Assembly: GCA_037139735.1 (NCBI GenBank)
Contig: JBAXFU010000001.1
Span: forward strand, 44,753 to 108,752
Source: UBA2402 sp037139735
GTDB taxonomy: Bacteria; Planctomycetota; Phycisphaerae; Phycisphaerales; UBA1924
DNA: 64,000 nt
Direction: 5' to 3'
Shown in pieces: positions 1 to 9,447 of this stretch; the first letter of the stretch is position 1; every line of letters begins with the position of its first letter. The position numbers and the translations under genes are program-made. The notes under the pieces are model-generated. The model made no database searches. It was not told the DNA's origin and worked only from the letters and a program-made list of their open reading frames with translations.

Positions 1-1
1 G

Positions 2-1609
2 CTGGGCCTGCTCCAGCCCCACGAGGAGAGCGCCACCGTGCTGGCGATGCTGGTGGCCGTGGGCGAACGTGCACGAGTGACCGACGCCAAGTCGCTCGCC
101 CGGATCGAGGCGGTGATCGATGATCGACTCCGCGGCAGGCCCGACGCTCCGGAACTCGTCATGGCCAAGGCACGCCTGCTCGCCTGCCAGCCGGGCCGGG
201 CCGCCGAAGCCGAATCGCTGCTGGCGGAGGCCTGGCAGCGACTCCCCTTGCCCGCCACCGCGAGACTCCGGGAATCCATCGTTCGCGAAGTGATGCAGGA
301 GCCGGAGCGGGCCGCCTCGATGGCCCGCGAGCGGCTCATGACCGGTCCCCGCGGCCTCGACGAATCGATCGAGTTCGCCCAACTGCTGGCCACGGCCGGC
401 GAGTACGACGCGGCGGGCCGGGCGATCACCGAAGGCTTGCCTCAGCGTGTGCCGCTGACGTCTTCCCAATCCAGCCGTCTCGTGGGGCTGGCGGCGGAGC
501 TTCGACCCGAACGAATGGTCGAGTCCGACGCCACCGCATCAGCCGCCGCGTTGGCACTCTTCGACCAAGTCGCGGCACGCGGGCTGACGATGACGCCCGC
601 CATGCACATGACCCGCCTGCTGCTGCTGTGCGCGGCGGCATCGTCCGATCCGGCGCGACTGACGGCGGCCGTGGCGGAAGCCGCGGGCCGGGACTTGCAG
701 GTCTCGATGCAACTTTCTGTCCGCGTGGCGCAACTGCTGCTGTCGAAGCCGGACCCTTCCGACGGCCTGGCGTTCCTGCTCGAAACCATCAATCTCGCTC
801 CCGAAGGTCAGGAGGAGACCGTCTTCGCCTACGAACTCTTCCGCGTCACGATCACGCGGGGCGACGCGGCGGATGTCGATGCGTGCGTCGACAGGATCCG
901 CGACCCGGGCTCCATGCTTCGGGCCGTATCCGCGACGATCGACAACGACGAAGTCCGCGTGCCCGCCGACGAGCAGGCCCGCCGCGCGGAACTGGCGTAT
1001 TGGCTCGGCAACGGCCTGAGCGTCGAGCAGCGAGAAGGCGTGTCGGAGCACGCATATCGCCTGGCGATCCGCCTCGACCCGTCGCACGCATGGGCGCTGA
1101 ACAACCTCGGCTTCAACCTGCTTGAACGCGGCGGCAACTCGATGCAGGAGGCCGCCTCGATGATCGAACGGGCCTTCGCGAAACTGCCCGACGAACCCAG
1201 CGTGATCGACTCGATGGGCTGGCTCCGCTACCGGCAGGGGCGCTTCGACGACCGCACGCTTCCCGACGGCAAGGTCGAGGCCGGCGCGGGGTCGATCCTG
1301 GCGCGGGCAGTGAACCACCCGGGGGGCACGCCTTCGGCCGAGCAGTCCGACCACTTCGGCGACGTGCTCTGGCGTCTGGGCCGCCACAAGGAGGCGCAGG
1401 CGCAGTGGGACACGGCCAAGCGACTGCTTGATTCGCAACTCGCGCTGCACAAGGGCGCGAGGGACGACTCGCAGCAACCCCGTCCGCTGGAGAAGTTCCT
1501 CGGAGCCCGCGTGGAGGCCATCGCCGCGAAACTCGCGGCGGCCGCCAACGGCCAGTCGCCCAAGGTGGCGCCCACCGACGCGGAATCGAGGGAATCAGGG
1601 GGCCACTGA
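2..1609 (+). CDS. TPR-repeat protein, 5' end outside window
   Basis: The reading frame is open from base 2, so the true start lies upstream; the first in-window start-like codon is a GTG at 38. The visible protein is at least 523 residues, rich in Ala, Leu and Arg, with helical pairs typical of tetratricopeptide repeats. The clearest unit is in the C-terminal third (YRLAIRLDPSHAWALNNLGF, then a block containing VIDSMGWLRYRQGRFDD). A late segment reads HFGDVLWRLGRHKEAQAQW. TPR proteins are scaffolds for protein-protein contacts; the partner cannot be told from sequence. No signal peptide can be judged because the N-terminus is missing. The tail (last ~25 residues) is low complexity. It ends 40 nt before yebC. 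Confidence 0.8.
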   Translation: MGLLQPHEESATVLAMLVAVGERARVTDAKSLARIEAVIDDRLRGRPDAPELVMAKARLLACQPGRAAEAESLLAEAWQRLPLPATARLRESIVREVMQEPERAASMARERLMTGPRGLDESIEFAQLLATAGEYDAAGRAITEGLPQRVPLTSSQSSRLVGLAAELRPERMVESDATASAAALALFDQVAARGLTMTPAMHMTRLLLLCAAASSDPARLTAAVAEAAGRDLQVSMQLSVRVAQLLLSKPDPSDGLAFLLETINLAPEGQEETVFAYELFRVTITRGDAADVDACVDRIRDPGSMLRAVSATIDNDEVRVPADEQARRAELAYWLGNGLSVEQREGVSEHAYRLAIRLDPSHAWALNNLGFNLLERGGNSMQEAASMIERAFAKLPDEPSVIDSMGWLRYRQGRFDDRTLPDGKVEAGAGSILARAVNHPGGTPSAEQSDHFGDVLWRLGRHKEAQAQWDTAKRLLDSQLALHKGARDDSQQPRPLEKFLGARVEAIAAKLAAAANGQSPKVAPTDAESRESGGH

Positions 1610-1649
1610 ACACGTCTCACGCGAACGAATCAACGAGGCATTCGCAGCC

Positions 1650-2393
1650 ATGGCAGGACACAACAAGTGGAGCAAGATCAAGCACCGCAAGGCCGTCGTC
1701 GACAAGAGGCGCGGCAAGGTGTGGACCAAGATCAGCAAGGCGCTGATTGTCGCCGCCCGTCACGGCGGGCCCGACCCTGACGCCAACCTGGCCCTTCGCT
1801 ACGCCATCGACGAGGCCCGCTACGCCAACATGCCCCGCGACACCGTCGAGCGCGCCATCCGCAAGGGCGCGGGGGGCGAGGACACGAGCAACTACGAGAA
1901 CATCCGCTACGAGGGGTACGGCCCCGGGGGCGTCGCCGTCATCATCGAGACCCTGACCGACAACCGCGCCCGCACCGTCGGCGACATCCGTCTGGCATTC
2001 TCGGATCACGGCGGCAACATCGGCGGTTCGGGGTGCGTGTCGTACATGTTCGCCTCCAAGGGACGCATCGTCGTCGCCGCGGAGGAACTCGTTGAAGACG
2101 CCGTGATGGAGCGTGCGCTCGAGGCAGGAGCCACCGACGTCGAGCGACTCGACGAAGGCGACGACGAGCATCCGCCCTCGTGGATCATCTGGACCGAACC
2201 CGGCGCGTTCGCCGCCGTGAAGGCGAACGTCGAGAAGTCCGGCCTCCCCGTGACCGACGCGGGCATCGTGATGGTGCCCGACAACCACGTCGCCGTCTCG
2301 GGCGAGCAGGCCGAGACGATTGCCGCCCTCGTCGAGGCTCTCGAGGATCTCGACGACGTGCAGAAGGTCTATTCCAACGCTTCCTTCGATTGA
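1650..2393 (+). CDS. yebC: YebC/PmpR family (DUF28) protein
   Basis: This 247-residue protein has the usual family length and the diagnostic N-terminus MAGHNKWSKIKHRKAVVDK. The frame stays open upstream to 1428, but family alignment fixes the start at the ATG at 1650, with GAGG about 11 nt before it. Later family blocks are visible: RYAIDEARYANMPRDTVERAI, then a Gly-rich YEGYGPGGVAVIIETLTDN. The C-terminal part (ALVEALEDLDDVQKVYSNAS) is also typical. YebC proteins were described as DNA-binding transcription regulators; some members act on ribosomes stalled at proline-rich stretches. Which role applies here is not shown. It lies between the TPR gene and hutH on the same strand. Confidence 0.96.
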   Translation: MAGHNKWSKIKHRKAVVDKRRGKVWTKISKALIVAARHGGPDPDANLALRYAIDEARYANMPRDTVERAIRKGAGGEDTSNYENIRYEGYGPGGVAVIIETLTDNRARTVGDIRLAFSDHGGNIGGSGCVSYMFASKGRIVVAAEELVEDAVMERALEAGATDVERLDEGDDEHPPSWIIWTEPGAFAAVKANVEKSGLPVTDAGIVMVPDNHVAVSGEQAETIAALVEALEDLDDVQKVYSNASFD

Positions 2394-2415
2394 TCAGTCG
2401 ACGAGGTCCCCCGCG

Positions 2416-3993
2416 ATGCCAGCACCCGCCGTCACCATCGACGAAGCCCCCCTCTCGCCCCGCGACGTCGTCCTCGTCGCGCGACACGCCGAACGCGTGC
2501 TGATCTCCGAGCGAGTCGGCCCTCGCCTCGCCGCCTCGCGAGCTGTCGTCGAAGCCGCGCTGGGCGACGGCCTGCCCCACTACGGCATCAACACCGGGTT
2601 CGGCTCCCTCAGCCGCCGACGCATCGCCTCGGCCGAACTCGCCCTGCTGCAACGCAACCTCGTCCGCAGTCATGCGGCGGGCGTGCTCGACCCCCTGCCG
2701 ACGGAGGTCGTCCGCGGCATGATGCTCCTCCTCGCCGCCTCGCTCGCCCGCGGCTGCTCGGGCGTCCGTCCCATCGTCGTGGACACCATCGTGCAGATGC
2801 TCAACGCGGGCGTCACCCCCGTCGTCCCCTCGGTGGGCAGCGTCGGCGCGTCCGGCGATCTCGCCCCGCTCGCGGCCGTCGGCCTCGCCCTGATCGGCGA
2901 GGGACACTGCACCACCCGCAACGCGGACCTCGCCCGTTCGACGGCCGAGGCGATGGCCCAGGCAGGCATCACGCCCCTCTCCCTCGAGGCCAAGGAGGGG
3001 CTGGCGCTCATCAACGGCACGCACCTCATGGCCGCCCGCGGGGCCATCGCCGTCCACGACGCGGAACGATCGCTCGACGCGGCCCTTCTGGCGGCGGCGA
3101 TGTCCCTCGACGCCTGTCGCGGGACCGACGCCTCGCTCGATGCCCGCATCCATGCCGCCCGCGGCCAACCAGGCCAGATCCACGTCGCCGCCGCGCTGCG
3201 CCGACTCCTTGGCGACAGCCAGATCATTCCGTCGCACCGCGAGGACGACCCCCGCGTCCAGGACCCTTACTCGCTCCGGTGCACCCCGCAGGTGGTCGGC
3301 GCGGCGCTCGACGCCGTCGGATACGTCGCCGCGGCCGTTGCTCGCGAACTCGGCGCAGTGACCGACAATCCGCTCGTCTTCGCGCCGTCGCACCCGCTCA
3401 ACACCATGCTGGGCGAGAACCCCTCCGACCTCCCCGGGGGCGGCGAATCGATCGTCAGCGGCGGCAACTTCCACGGCATGGCGTTGGCGATCCCGCTCGA
3501 CGTGATGTGCATCGCCCTCTCGCACGTCGCCGGCATCAGCGAACGTCGCGTCTTCTGGATGATCTCCGCCTTCGACGCCGAAAGCCGCCTCAAGCCCTAC
3601 CTCGCGGCCAACCCCGGGCTCGACTCGGGCCTGATGATCGCCCAGTACACCGCCGCGGCGTGCTGCAACGAGATGATCACGCTGTGCACGCCCGCCAGCG
3701 TCAGCAACATCTCCACGAGCGCCGGCATCGAGGATTACAACTCGTTCGGTCCCCGGGCTGCCGCCAAGGCCTCGCGAACCATCGACCTCCTGGACCGCGT
3801 CATCGCCGTCGAGCTCCTCGCCGCGGCCGAGGGACTCGAGGCGCACCGACCGCTGCGGAGCGGCTCGGCCGTCGAAGCGGCCCATGCGTTGATCCGCTCC
3901 CACTCGCCGAGGTTGACGGGCGACCGTCCGCTGACGCCCGACATCGAAGCCATCGCCTCGTGCATCCGCCAAGGCGCGTTCTCGAACGGGTGA
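2416..3993 (+). CDS. hutH: Histidine ammonia-lyase
   Basis: Predicted to deaminate L-histidine to urocanate, the first step of histidine degradation, in the cytoplasm. The 525 residues are close to the normal length. The MIO cofactor triad Ala-Ser-Gly is at residues 145-147 in GSVGASGDLAPLA. YGINTGFGSL (about residues 56-65) and the DPYSLRCTPQVVGA block are active-site motifs of the aromatic amino acid lyase family. His86 in RNLVRSHAAG matches the selector position expected in histidine rather than phenylalanine lyases. The ATG at 2416 was chosen from family length; the frame is open further upstream through yebC. The start is 22 nt after yebC. No hutU, hutI or hutG is in the window, so the pathway is not clustered here. 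Confidence 0.95.
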   Translation: MPAPAVTIDEAPLSPRDVVLVARHAERVLISERVGPRLAASRAVVEAALGDGLPHYGINTGFGSLSRRRIASAELALLQRNLVRSHAAGVLDPLPTEVVRGMMLLLAASLARGCSGVRPIVVDTIVQMLNAGVTPVVPSVGSVGASGDLAPLAAVGLALIGEGHCTTRNADLARSTAEAMAQAGITPLSLEAKEGLALINGTHLMAARGAIAVHDAERSLDAALLAAAMSLDACRGTDASLDARIHAARGQPGQIHVAAALRRLLGDSQIIPSHREDDPRVQDPYSLRCTPQVVGAALDAVGYVAAAVARELGAVTDNPLVFAPSHPLNTMLGENPSDLPGGGESIVSGGNFHGMALAIPLDVMCIALSHVAGISERRVFWMISAFDAESRLKPYLAANPGLDSGLMIAQYTAAACCNEMITLCTPASVSNISTSAGIEDYNSFGPRAAAKASRTIDLLDRVIAVELLAAAEGLEAHRPLRSGSAVEAAHALIRSHSPRLTGDRPLTPDIEAIASCIRQGAFSNG

Positions 3994-4163
3994 GCCGCGT
4001 GTCGCCGATCAGGACGTGGCCCGTTGCCCTTCGGTGCACCGACGGATCCCCATCCCGGGCGGGTGAAAGGCGTGGCGCGTCGGCGGGCCCATGACTCGTG
4101 AACGAGCGAGTCGGCGTAGCCGAAGACAACCGTGACGGACGGCTGTCGAGTTCACTCGCCCGT

Positions 4164-5561
4164 TCAGTCCCGCTTGAGCGTCAACGCGCGGGGTGCGGCA
4201 GTGTCTGCGGGGTCGATCACCTCGACCTTGACCGCCCCGCCTCGGAACAGCCCCGCTTCCGCGAACCGCTGGGCCGCCCGATCGACGCCGATCACCGTCA
4301 GCCCGTCGAGGGACTGAACGACCTGTCCGGCCTTGAAGCCGCTCCGCGCGGCGATGCTTCCAGCCACCACTTCGTCGACGACCAATCGATCGCCTCGGGT
4401 GGCGAGCGCAAGTCCGAACTGGCGTTCGAGCCGACGGCGGAACTGGGCGCCGACGGGTTCGTTGGGCCGCTGGGTCAGCGTGACTTGAACGCGCTTGACA
4501 TCCTCGCCACGTCGAATCTTGAGCGAAACGGCCTCGCCGGGGCGACGTGCCGCGATCATCGAGATGAGGATCTGGCTGTCGGACACGGGCTGGTCCTCGA
4601 TCTCGACCACGACATCGCCCGGCAGAATGCCGGCCGTCTCGGCGGGACTGGCCTCGAAGACGTCGCTGACGGCAACGCCCGATCCCTGCGCGCCGCCTCG
4701 CGAAGCGCCATCGATGTCCTCGAGCAGCACGCCCATGTAACCGCTGACGATCGGCCCGCCGGCCACGATTTGATCGACCCGCGACTCGATGGTGGCCAGC
4801 GGGATGGCGAAACTGATGCCCGCGCTTTGTCCCTCGCCCGAGCCGCTGGCGTCGGCGGCGGTCGCGATGGCCACGTTCATGCCCACCACCGCGCCGCGGA
4901 CATCGACCAGCGGCCCGCCGGAGTTGCCCGGATTGACCGCCGCGTCCGTCTGGATGAAGTTCGAGATGCGAGTGAGACCCAAGGCCGTGCGAGCCGTGCG
5001 GCCCAGCCCCGACACGATGCCCTCCGACATCGAAAACTTGAAGCCAAAGGGCGAACCGAACGCGAAGACGCGATCGCCACGCTGGAGACGCTCGCCGGTG
5101 GCTCGACGACAGGGCACCAGGCCCGTCACGCCCGCGACGCGAAGCACCGCAATGTCGCTGTCGAGGTCTGCGCCCACGAGTTCCGCGTCCGCCACCCGCC
5201 CGTCGAAGAACTGCACCTGCACGCGGCTGCGATCGGACCCCACCACGTGGGCGTTGGTCACGACGTGACCCGCCGCGTCGTAGATCCATCCCGAGCCCGA
5301 CGAACCGAACGGAGATTCGGAGGCCCCCACCACGTCGATGTGCACGACGGAGGGTTCCACCGCCACGGCGATCTGCCGCACCACCCTGTTCACCTGCTCG
5401 AGGACGTTGGCGGGCACGTCCAGTTGCGAGCGAGCCGCCGAGACCATGGTCGCGAGACGGGCCGCCTGCATGCTGCGCATCGCTCCCGGTCCCAGCAGCA
5501 GCACCGCCGCCACGGCGAGCAGCACGACGAACGCGGGCCCGAATGCCAAGAAACGCCTCAT
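4164..5561 (-). CDS. htrA: HtrA/Deg-type serine protease with two PDZ-like regions
   Basis: Predicted membrane-anchored periplasmic protease for misfolded proteins. Of 465 residues, about 8-24 form one hydrophobic N-terminal helix (signal anchor). The trypsin-like domain has the complete triad: His105 in VTNAHVV, Asp136 in DLDSDIAVL and Ser214 in AAVNPGNSGGPL. The first PDZ domain is around 265-375 (SGYMGVLLEDIDG, then DVFEASPAETAGILPGD). A second, more divergent one follows (VVDEVVAGSIAARSGFKAG). A good ribosome site, GGAGG, lies 4 nt before the ATG. The gene converges with hutH across 170 nt that hold a short inverted repeat but no clear terminator. Whether it is closest to DegP, DegQ or DegS cannot be settled. 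Confidence 0.93.
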   Translation of the reverse strand: MRRFLAFGPAFVVLLAVAAVLLLGPGAMRSMQAARLATMVSAARSQLDVPANVLEQVNRVVRQIAVAVEPSVVHIDVVGASESPFGSSGSGWIYDAAGHVVTNAHVVGSDRSRVQVQFFDGRVADAELVGADLDSDIAVLRVAGVTGLVPCRRATGERLQRGDRVFAFGSPFGFKFSMSEGIVSGLGRTARTALGLTRISNFIQTDAAVNPGNSGGPLVDVRGAVVGMNVAIATAADASGSGEGQSAGISFAIPLATIESRVDQIVAGGPIVSGYMGVLLEDIDGASRGGAQGSGVAVSDVFEASPAETAGILPGDVVVEIEDQPVSDSQILISMIAARRPGEAVSLKIRRGEDVKRVQVTLTQRPNEPVGAQFRRRLERQFGLALATRGDRLVVDEVVAGSIAARSGFKAGQVVQSLDGLTVIGVDRAAQRFAEAGLFRGGAVKVEVIDPADTAAPRALTLKRD

Positions 5562-5603
5562 CAGACCTCCATCCTCGCCCAGCGACCGACCCGGGCTGCT
5601 CTT

Positions 5604-6440
5604 TCACCCCACCGAGCCGCCCTGACTCCCCCTCATCGTGTACGTCTCTCCCCCGATCCGGCGTTCTCGCACCCGCGTCACCCAATCCTCGCCCGCCCCT
5701 TGGATCGCCTTGCCAAGGTCAGCGCTTCGTGCGGCGAACCGGGGCGGCGCATCGGTCATGCCCACCAGATCATGGAAGACCAATACCTGTCCGTGACACG
5801 CCGTCCCCGCCCCGATCCCGATCAGCGGCAGGGTCGTCGCCCGCATGATCCGCTGCGTCACCTCCGGAGGCACCGCCTCCACGAGCAGCATCACGCACCC
5901 CGCGCGCTCCATCGCCACCGCGTCGCGAATGATCGCCTCCGCCTCCTCCTCCGTGCGTCCCGCCGAGCCGTACCCGCCCGCGATCGCCGCACGCTGCGGA
6001 CGGCTCCCCACATGCCCGCACACGGGAATGCCCGCGCGGCACATCTTCGCCACCACGCCCTCGAACGTCGCATCGGCCTCCACCTTCACCACGTCCGCCT
6101 GCCCCTGGGTGAGGAACCTCGCGGCATTCATCACGGCTTGCGTCTCGTCCGCTTGGTACGACATGAACGGCATGTCCGCCATCACCACGGTTTCGGGAGC
6201 TCCCCGCTTGACCCCCGCCGTCAGGGCCACCAGCACATCCAGCGGCATCTCGATCGTGCGGCAGAAGCCCAGCACCATCTCGGCCGCCGTGTCGCCCACC
6301 AGCAGCACGTGAACCCCGCCCCGCTCAAGCCACCGCGCCGTCATGGCGTCATAGGCCGTCAGGCAGGCAAAGGGAGTGCCCTCTCGGGCCATCTTGCGAA
6401 GCGTCCGAAGGGTGACGGGACCGTCTGGGCGGCGTGACAT
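5604..6440 (-). CDS. panB: 3-methyl-2-oxobutanoate hydroxymethyltransferase
   Basis: PanB adds a hydroxymethyl group from methylene-THF to 2-oxoisovalerate, giving ketopantoate for pantothenate and CoA synthesis. The 278 residues are normal. The N-terminal block FACLTAYDAMTARWLE, the metal-site segment VLLVGDTAAEMVLGF, the VVMADMPFMSYQ block, the VVKVEAD strand and the CVMLLVEAVPPEV segment with the catalytic Glu are all present. It is divergent from xylB with only 49 nt between the start codons, so the two promoters must be interleaved. A TACGCT box (6449-6454) sits 8 nt before the ATG, and there is no Shine-Dalgarno. No panC or panD is seen nearby. Confidence 0.96.
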   Translation of the reverse strand: MSRRPDGPVTLRTLRKMAREGTPFACLTAYDAMTARWLERGGVHVLLVGDTAAEMVLGFCRTIEMPLDVLVALTAGVKRGAPETVVMADMPFMSYQADETQAVMNAARFLTQGQADVVKVEADATFEGVVAKMCRAGIPVCGHVGSRPQRAAIAGGYGSAGRTEEEAEAIIRDAVAMERAGCVMLLVEAVPPEVTQRIMRATTLPLIGIGAGTACHGQVLVFHDLVGMTDAPPRFAARSADLGKAIQGAGEDWVTRVRERRIGGETYTMRGSQGGSVG

Positions 6441-6489
6441 GCATCAAGAGCGTATCGCCCCGACCCGACGACCGCTATCGTCCGGCTCC

Positions 6490-8010
6490 ATGGCCCACCT
6501 GCTCGGATACGACATCGGGACCTCGGGAACCAAGGTCGTCCTCTGCGACCCGCAGGGACTCCTCCTCGATGCCGCCACCGCGTGGTACCCGTTGCACCAG
6601 CCCCAGCCGGGGTGGTCGGAGCAAGCGCCGGAGGACTGGTGGAACGCCACGCGAACAGCCACGCGACTGCTGCTGGCCCGCCACCCCGGCGTCACTGTTG
6701 CCGCGATCGGCCTGACGGGACAGATGCATGGCAGCGTGCTCCTGGGAGCCGATGCCGCCGCATCGGGAGGCGCTGCAGCCCCCCTGCGGCGAGCACTCCT
6801 CTGGAACGACCAACGCACCGGTGCGGAATGCGACGAGATCACGCGTGCGGCCGGGTCACCCCGCGACCTGGTCCGCATGGTCGGCAACGCCGCCTTGACG
6901 GGTTTCACGCTGCCCAAGTTGCTGTGGGTGCGTCGTCACGAGCCTCGGATCTGGGCGGCCGTGCGGCACGTCCTGTGCCCGAAGGACTTCATCGCCTTCC
7001 GCCTGACGGGCGCGTTGGCGACCGATGTCGGTGACGCCTCGGGCATGCTCTGCTTCGACATCGACCAACGAGCCTTCTGCGAACCGCTGCTCAGGCGACT
7101 TGACCTCGATCGAACCCTGTTCCCGCACCCGCATGAATCGAGCGAGCACATCGGAATACTCTCGAGGCACGCGGCTTCCGAGTTGGGGCTTGCCACCGCC
7201 GACATCCCCGTCATCATCGGCAGTGGCGACAACCAGGCGGGCGCCGTCGGCGCGGGCGTCGTGTCGGCGGGGACCGCCCTCATGATCTTGGGCACCAGCG
7301 GCGTGCTGCTCGCGCCATCGGACGCCCCCCTGCGGGACCTGCCGCCATCCGGGCCCGTCGGGCGGCTTCACGCCTTTTGTGCCGCGACAGGCCCGCGGCA
7401 TTGGTGCGTCACGGGTTGCATGCTCGCGGCCGGCCTGTCGCTGCGGTGGGCCCGCGACCTGCTCCGGCCCGGCGCATGCTACGACGACCTGCTCGCCGAA
7501 GCGGCCACGGCGCCGGCCGGATGCGAGGGGCTGGTCTTCCTGCCCCACCTCACCGGCGAGCGGTGCCCGCATCCCGATCCGAAGGCGCGGGGCGCGTGGA
7601 TCGGCTTGACGAGTCGTCACACGCGGGCGCACCTCCTCCGCTCGGTGGTCGAGGGAGTGGCGTTCAACATGGCGGAGATCGTCGGGCTCGCCCGTGCCGC
7701 AGGTGTTCCGGTGACCTCGCTGCGGACCTCGGGCGCGGGGTTCCGTTCCTCGCTATGGCGTCAACTCGTGTCGGATCTCACCGGGTGCCCGGTCGTCACG
7801 ACCGGAACCGAAGAGGGAGGGGGAGCCCTCGGCGCAGCGCTGCTCGCCGCCGTCGGCATCGGGCGGTTCCGTGATGCCGCCGAGGCCTGCCATGTGGCCG
7901 TGCTTGAATCGGGACGCACGGAACCCAAGGCCGTGCAGCCCGAACTGGCGGCAACCCGTCAGATTCACGAAGGCATGTACCGCCGAATCGCGGGCGTGTG
8001 GGGGACGTGA
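6490..8010 (+). CDS. xylB: Xylulokinase (FGGY kinase family)
   Basis: Predicted to phosphorylate D-xylulose to xylulose 5-phosphate. The start at 6490 gives 506 residues beginning MAHLLGYDIGTSGTKVVL, the standard FGGY phosphate-binding loop. Further family blocks are TGQMHGSVLL, LLWNDQRTGAECDEI, KDFIAFRLTG, the catalytic-Asp segment IIGSGDNQAGAVGAG and the ATP-site ILGTSGVLL. The C-terminal block FRSSLWRQLVSDLTGCPV is followed by EEGGGALGAALLA. These favour xylulokinase over other FGGY kinases, though substrate is family inference. There is no xylA next to it. TATCGT lies 8 nt before the ATG with no Shine-Dalgarno. It ends 4 nt from the convergent glycosyltransferase gene, with no room for a terminator between. 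Confidence 0.9.
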   Translation: MAHLLGYDIGTSGTKVVLCDPQGLLLDAATAWYPLHQPQPGWSEQAPEDWWNATRTATRLLLARHPGVTVAAIGLTGQMHGSVLLGADAAASGGAAAPLRRALLWNDQRTGAECDEITRAAGSPRDLVRMVGNAALTGFTLPKLLWVRRHEPRIWAAVRHVLCPKDFIAFRLTGALATDVGDASGMLCFDIDQRAFCEPLLRRLDLDRTLFPHPHESSEHIGILSRHAASELGLATADIPVIIGSGDNQAGAVGAGVVSAGTALMILGTSGVLLAPSDAPLRDLPPSGPVGRLHAFCAATGPRHWCVTGCMLAAGLSLRWARDLLRPGACYDDLLAEAATAPAGCEGLVFLPHLTGERCPHPDPKARGAWIGLTSRHTRAHLLRSVVEGVAFNMAEIVGLARAAGVPVTSLRTSGAGFRSSLWRQLVSDLTGCPVVTTGTEEGGGALGAALLAAVGIGRFRDAAEACHVAVLESGRTEPKAVQPELAATRQIHEGMYRRIAGVWGT

Positions 8011-8014
8011 AGCG

Positions 8015-9394
8015 TCAGGAGACTCCGGCGGCGGCGTAGCCCTCGAGGCAGCGGCGTGCCGCGGAGGTCCAGTCGAGTTTGGCGACTTCCATGGCGGAGT
8101 GGACGCGAAGCGTGCTGGCGAGCGCGGGGTTTCGAAGGACGGACACGATCTTGTTGGCAAGGTCGTCGACATCCCAGAAGTCGACCTTGAGGGCGTGCTG
8201 GATGACCTCCGCCGCGCCGCTCGTTCGACTGAGAATGACGGGCACCTGGTGCGAAAGCGCCTCGAGCGCGGCGATGCCGAAGGGTTCGCTGACGCTCGGC
8301 ATCACGAAGACATCGGCCATGTCGAGCATTCGGGCCACGTCCTCTTCGCCGAGGAATCCGGTGAAGTGGATGCGACCGCCGATGCCGAGCGTGTTGGCCA
8401 GTTCCATCATCCGCAGGGACATGTCGCCCGATCCGGCGAGCACGAAGCGAGTGCGAGGGGCCACCTCGAGCACTCGCTTGGCGGCGTTGATGAAGTGCTC
8501 CGGCCCCTTCTGCCACGTGATCCGCCCGAGGAAGAGCACGATCTTCTCGGCCTCCGGGTCCTTGGGCGCGCGAGCGAAGAGCGGCGGTTCGGCGTCGATG
8601 CCGTTGTACACCACGTCCACCTTGCTGGGAGCGGTGCCGTAGCGACGCACGATGACCGCCTTGGTCAACTGCGACACGGCGAAGACCCTCGAGGCGGCCT
8701 GCATGCCCGCACGCTCGAGTTCGACGACCCTCGCGTTGGGGTTGTTGCCCGCGCGGTCGTACTCGGTGGAGTGCAGGTGCACGACCAGCGGCTTGCGGCT
8801 GACCGCCGCAAGCATGATTCCCGCGGGAAACGTGAGCCAGTCGTGCGCGTGGATCACGTCGAACCGCTCGCCGCGGGTCAACGCCACCGCGAGCGTCGCG
8901 TAACGGTTGGCGTCGGCCACGAGGTCGAAGCCGTAGACAGGCACTTCGGTGGCGCGGGACACGGTGGCGACGGCCTGCGGCACCGGCGCCCCGGATTCGC
9001 CGACCGTCACTCGCCGCGTCTCGCCCAAGGCCTCCCGCTCGGCGGAGTCGATCCTCGCGGAGGCGTCCGCCTCGAAGGCCGGGTAGGGGTGCGTGAAGGT
9101 GGCGGGAATGCGGATGAACCGAGTCCGCGAGAGTCCGCCGGTCTTCCACTCGGTGGTCTGGCCGGCTGGTCGGGCCGTCGCTGCGGAGGACCCTGCCAAC
9201 GGCGCGACATCGCCGGGCGCCTTGATGCTGACTCGCCCGGGGGCGAGCCCCGCGTCGCGGTCGACCGGCCGGGGCAGCACGAACGTGATGTCGTGGCCCA
9301 TGGCGTCGAGGGCGCGCGTGAGGCCGAAACAGGCCTGGCCCAGTCCGCCGGAGATGAAGGGCGGGAACTCCCAGCCCAGCATGAGAATGCGCAT
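8015..9394 (-). CDS. GT4-family glycosyltransferase
   Basis: This 459-residue protein has the GT-B architecture of family 4 glycosyltransferases. The N-terminal half starts MRILMLGWEFPPFISGGLGQ, with the glycine-rich loop typical of glycogen-synthase-like and sucrose/trehalose-synthase-like enzymes, and contains DVIHAHDWLTFPAGIML. The C-terminal half has the nucleotide-sugar site: LFLGRITWQKGPEHFINA and the E-x7-E motif in PSVSEPFGIAALEAL. The frame allows a GTG start at 9400, but the ATG at 9394 has AAGGA 9 nt upstream and is preferred. Donor and acceptor sugars cannot be read from sequence. It is encoded singly, convergent with xylB. Confidence 0.88.
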   Translation of the reverse strand: MRILMLGWEFPPFISGGLGQACFGLTRALDAMGHDITFVLPRPVDRDAGLAPGRVSIKAPGDVAPLAGSSAATARPAGQTTEWKTGGLSRTRFIRIPATFTHPYPAFEADASARIDSAEREALGETRRVTVGESGAPVPQAVATVSRATEVPVYGFDLVADANRYATLAVALTRGERFDVIHAHDWLTFPAGIMLAAVSRKPLVVHLHSTEYDRAGNNPNARVVELERAGMQAASRVFAVSQLTKAVIVRRYGTAPSKVDVVYNGIDAEPPLFARAPKDPEAEKIVLFLGRITWQKGPEHFINAAKRVLEVAPRTRFVLAGSGDMSLRMMELANTLGIGGRIHFTGFLGEEDVARMLDMADVFVMPSVSEPFGIAALEALSHQVPVILSRTSGAAEVIQHALKVDFWDVDDLANKIVSVLRNPALASTLRVHSAMEVAKLDWTSAARRCLEGYAAAGVS

Positions 9395-9447
9395 CGTCAC
9401 GCGTCCTTGTCCGCGGGCGAAGGCCCGCTCGGAAATCGGCGAATCAC

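Noticed and set aside
2185..3972. A 595-codon minus-strand frame under hutH
   Set aside because: Shadow of hutH; no signal or domain.
4098..6437. A 779-codon plus-strand frame across htrA and panB
   Set aside because: Antisense to two clear genes; composition is Arg/His/Asp-rich with no motif.
9394..9400. GTG start for the glycosyltransferase at 9400
   Set aside because: The AAGGA element is only 3 nt from it but 9 nt from the ATG at 9394.
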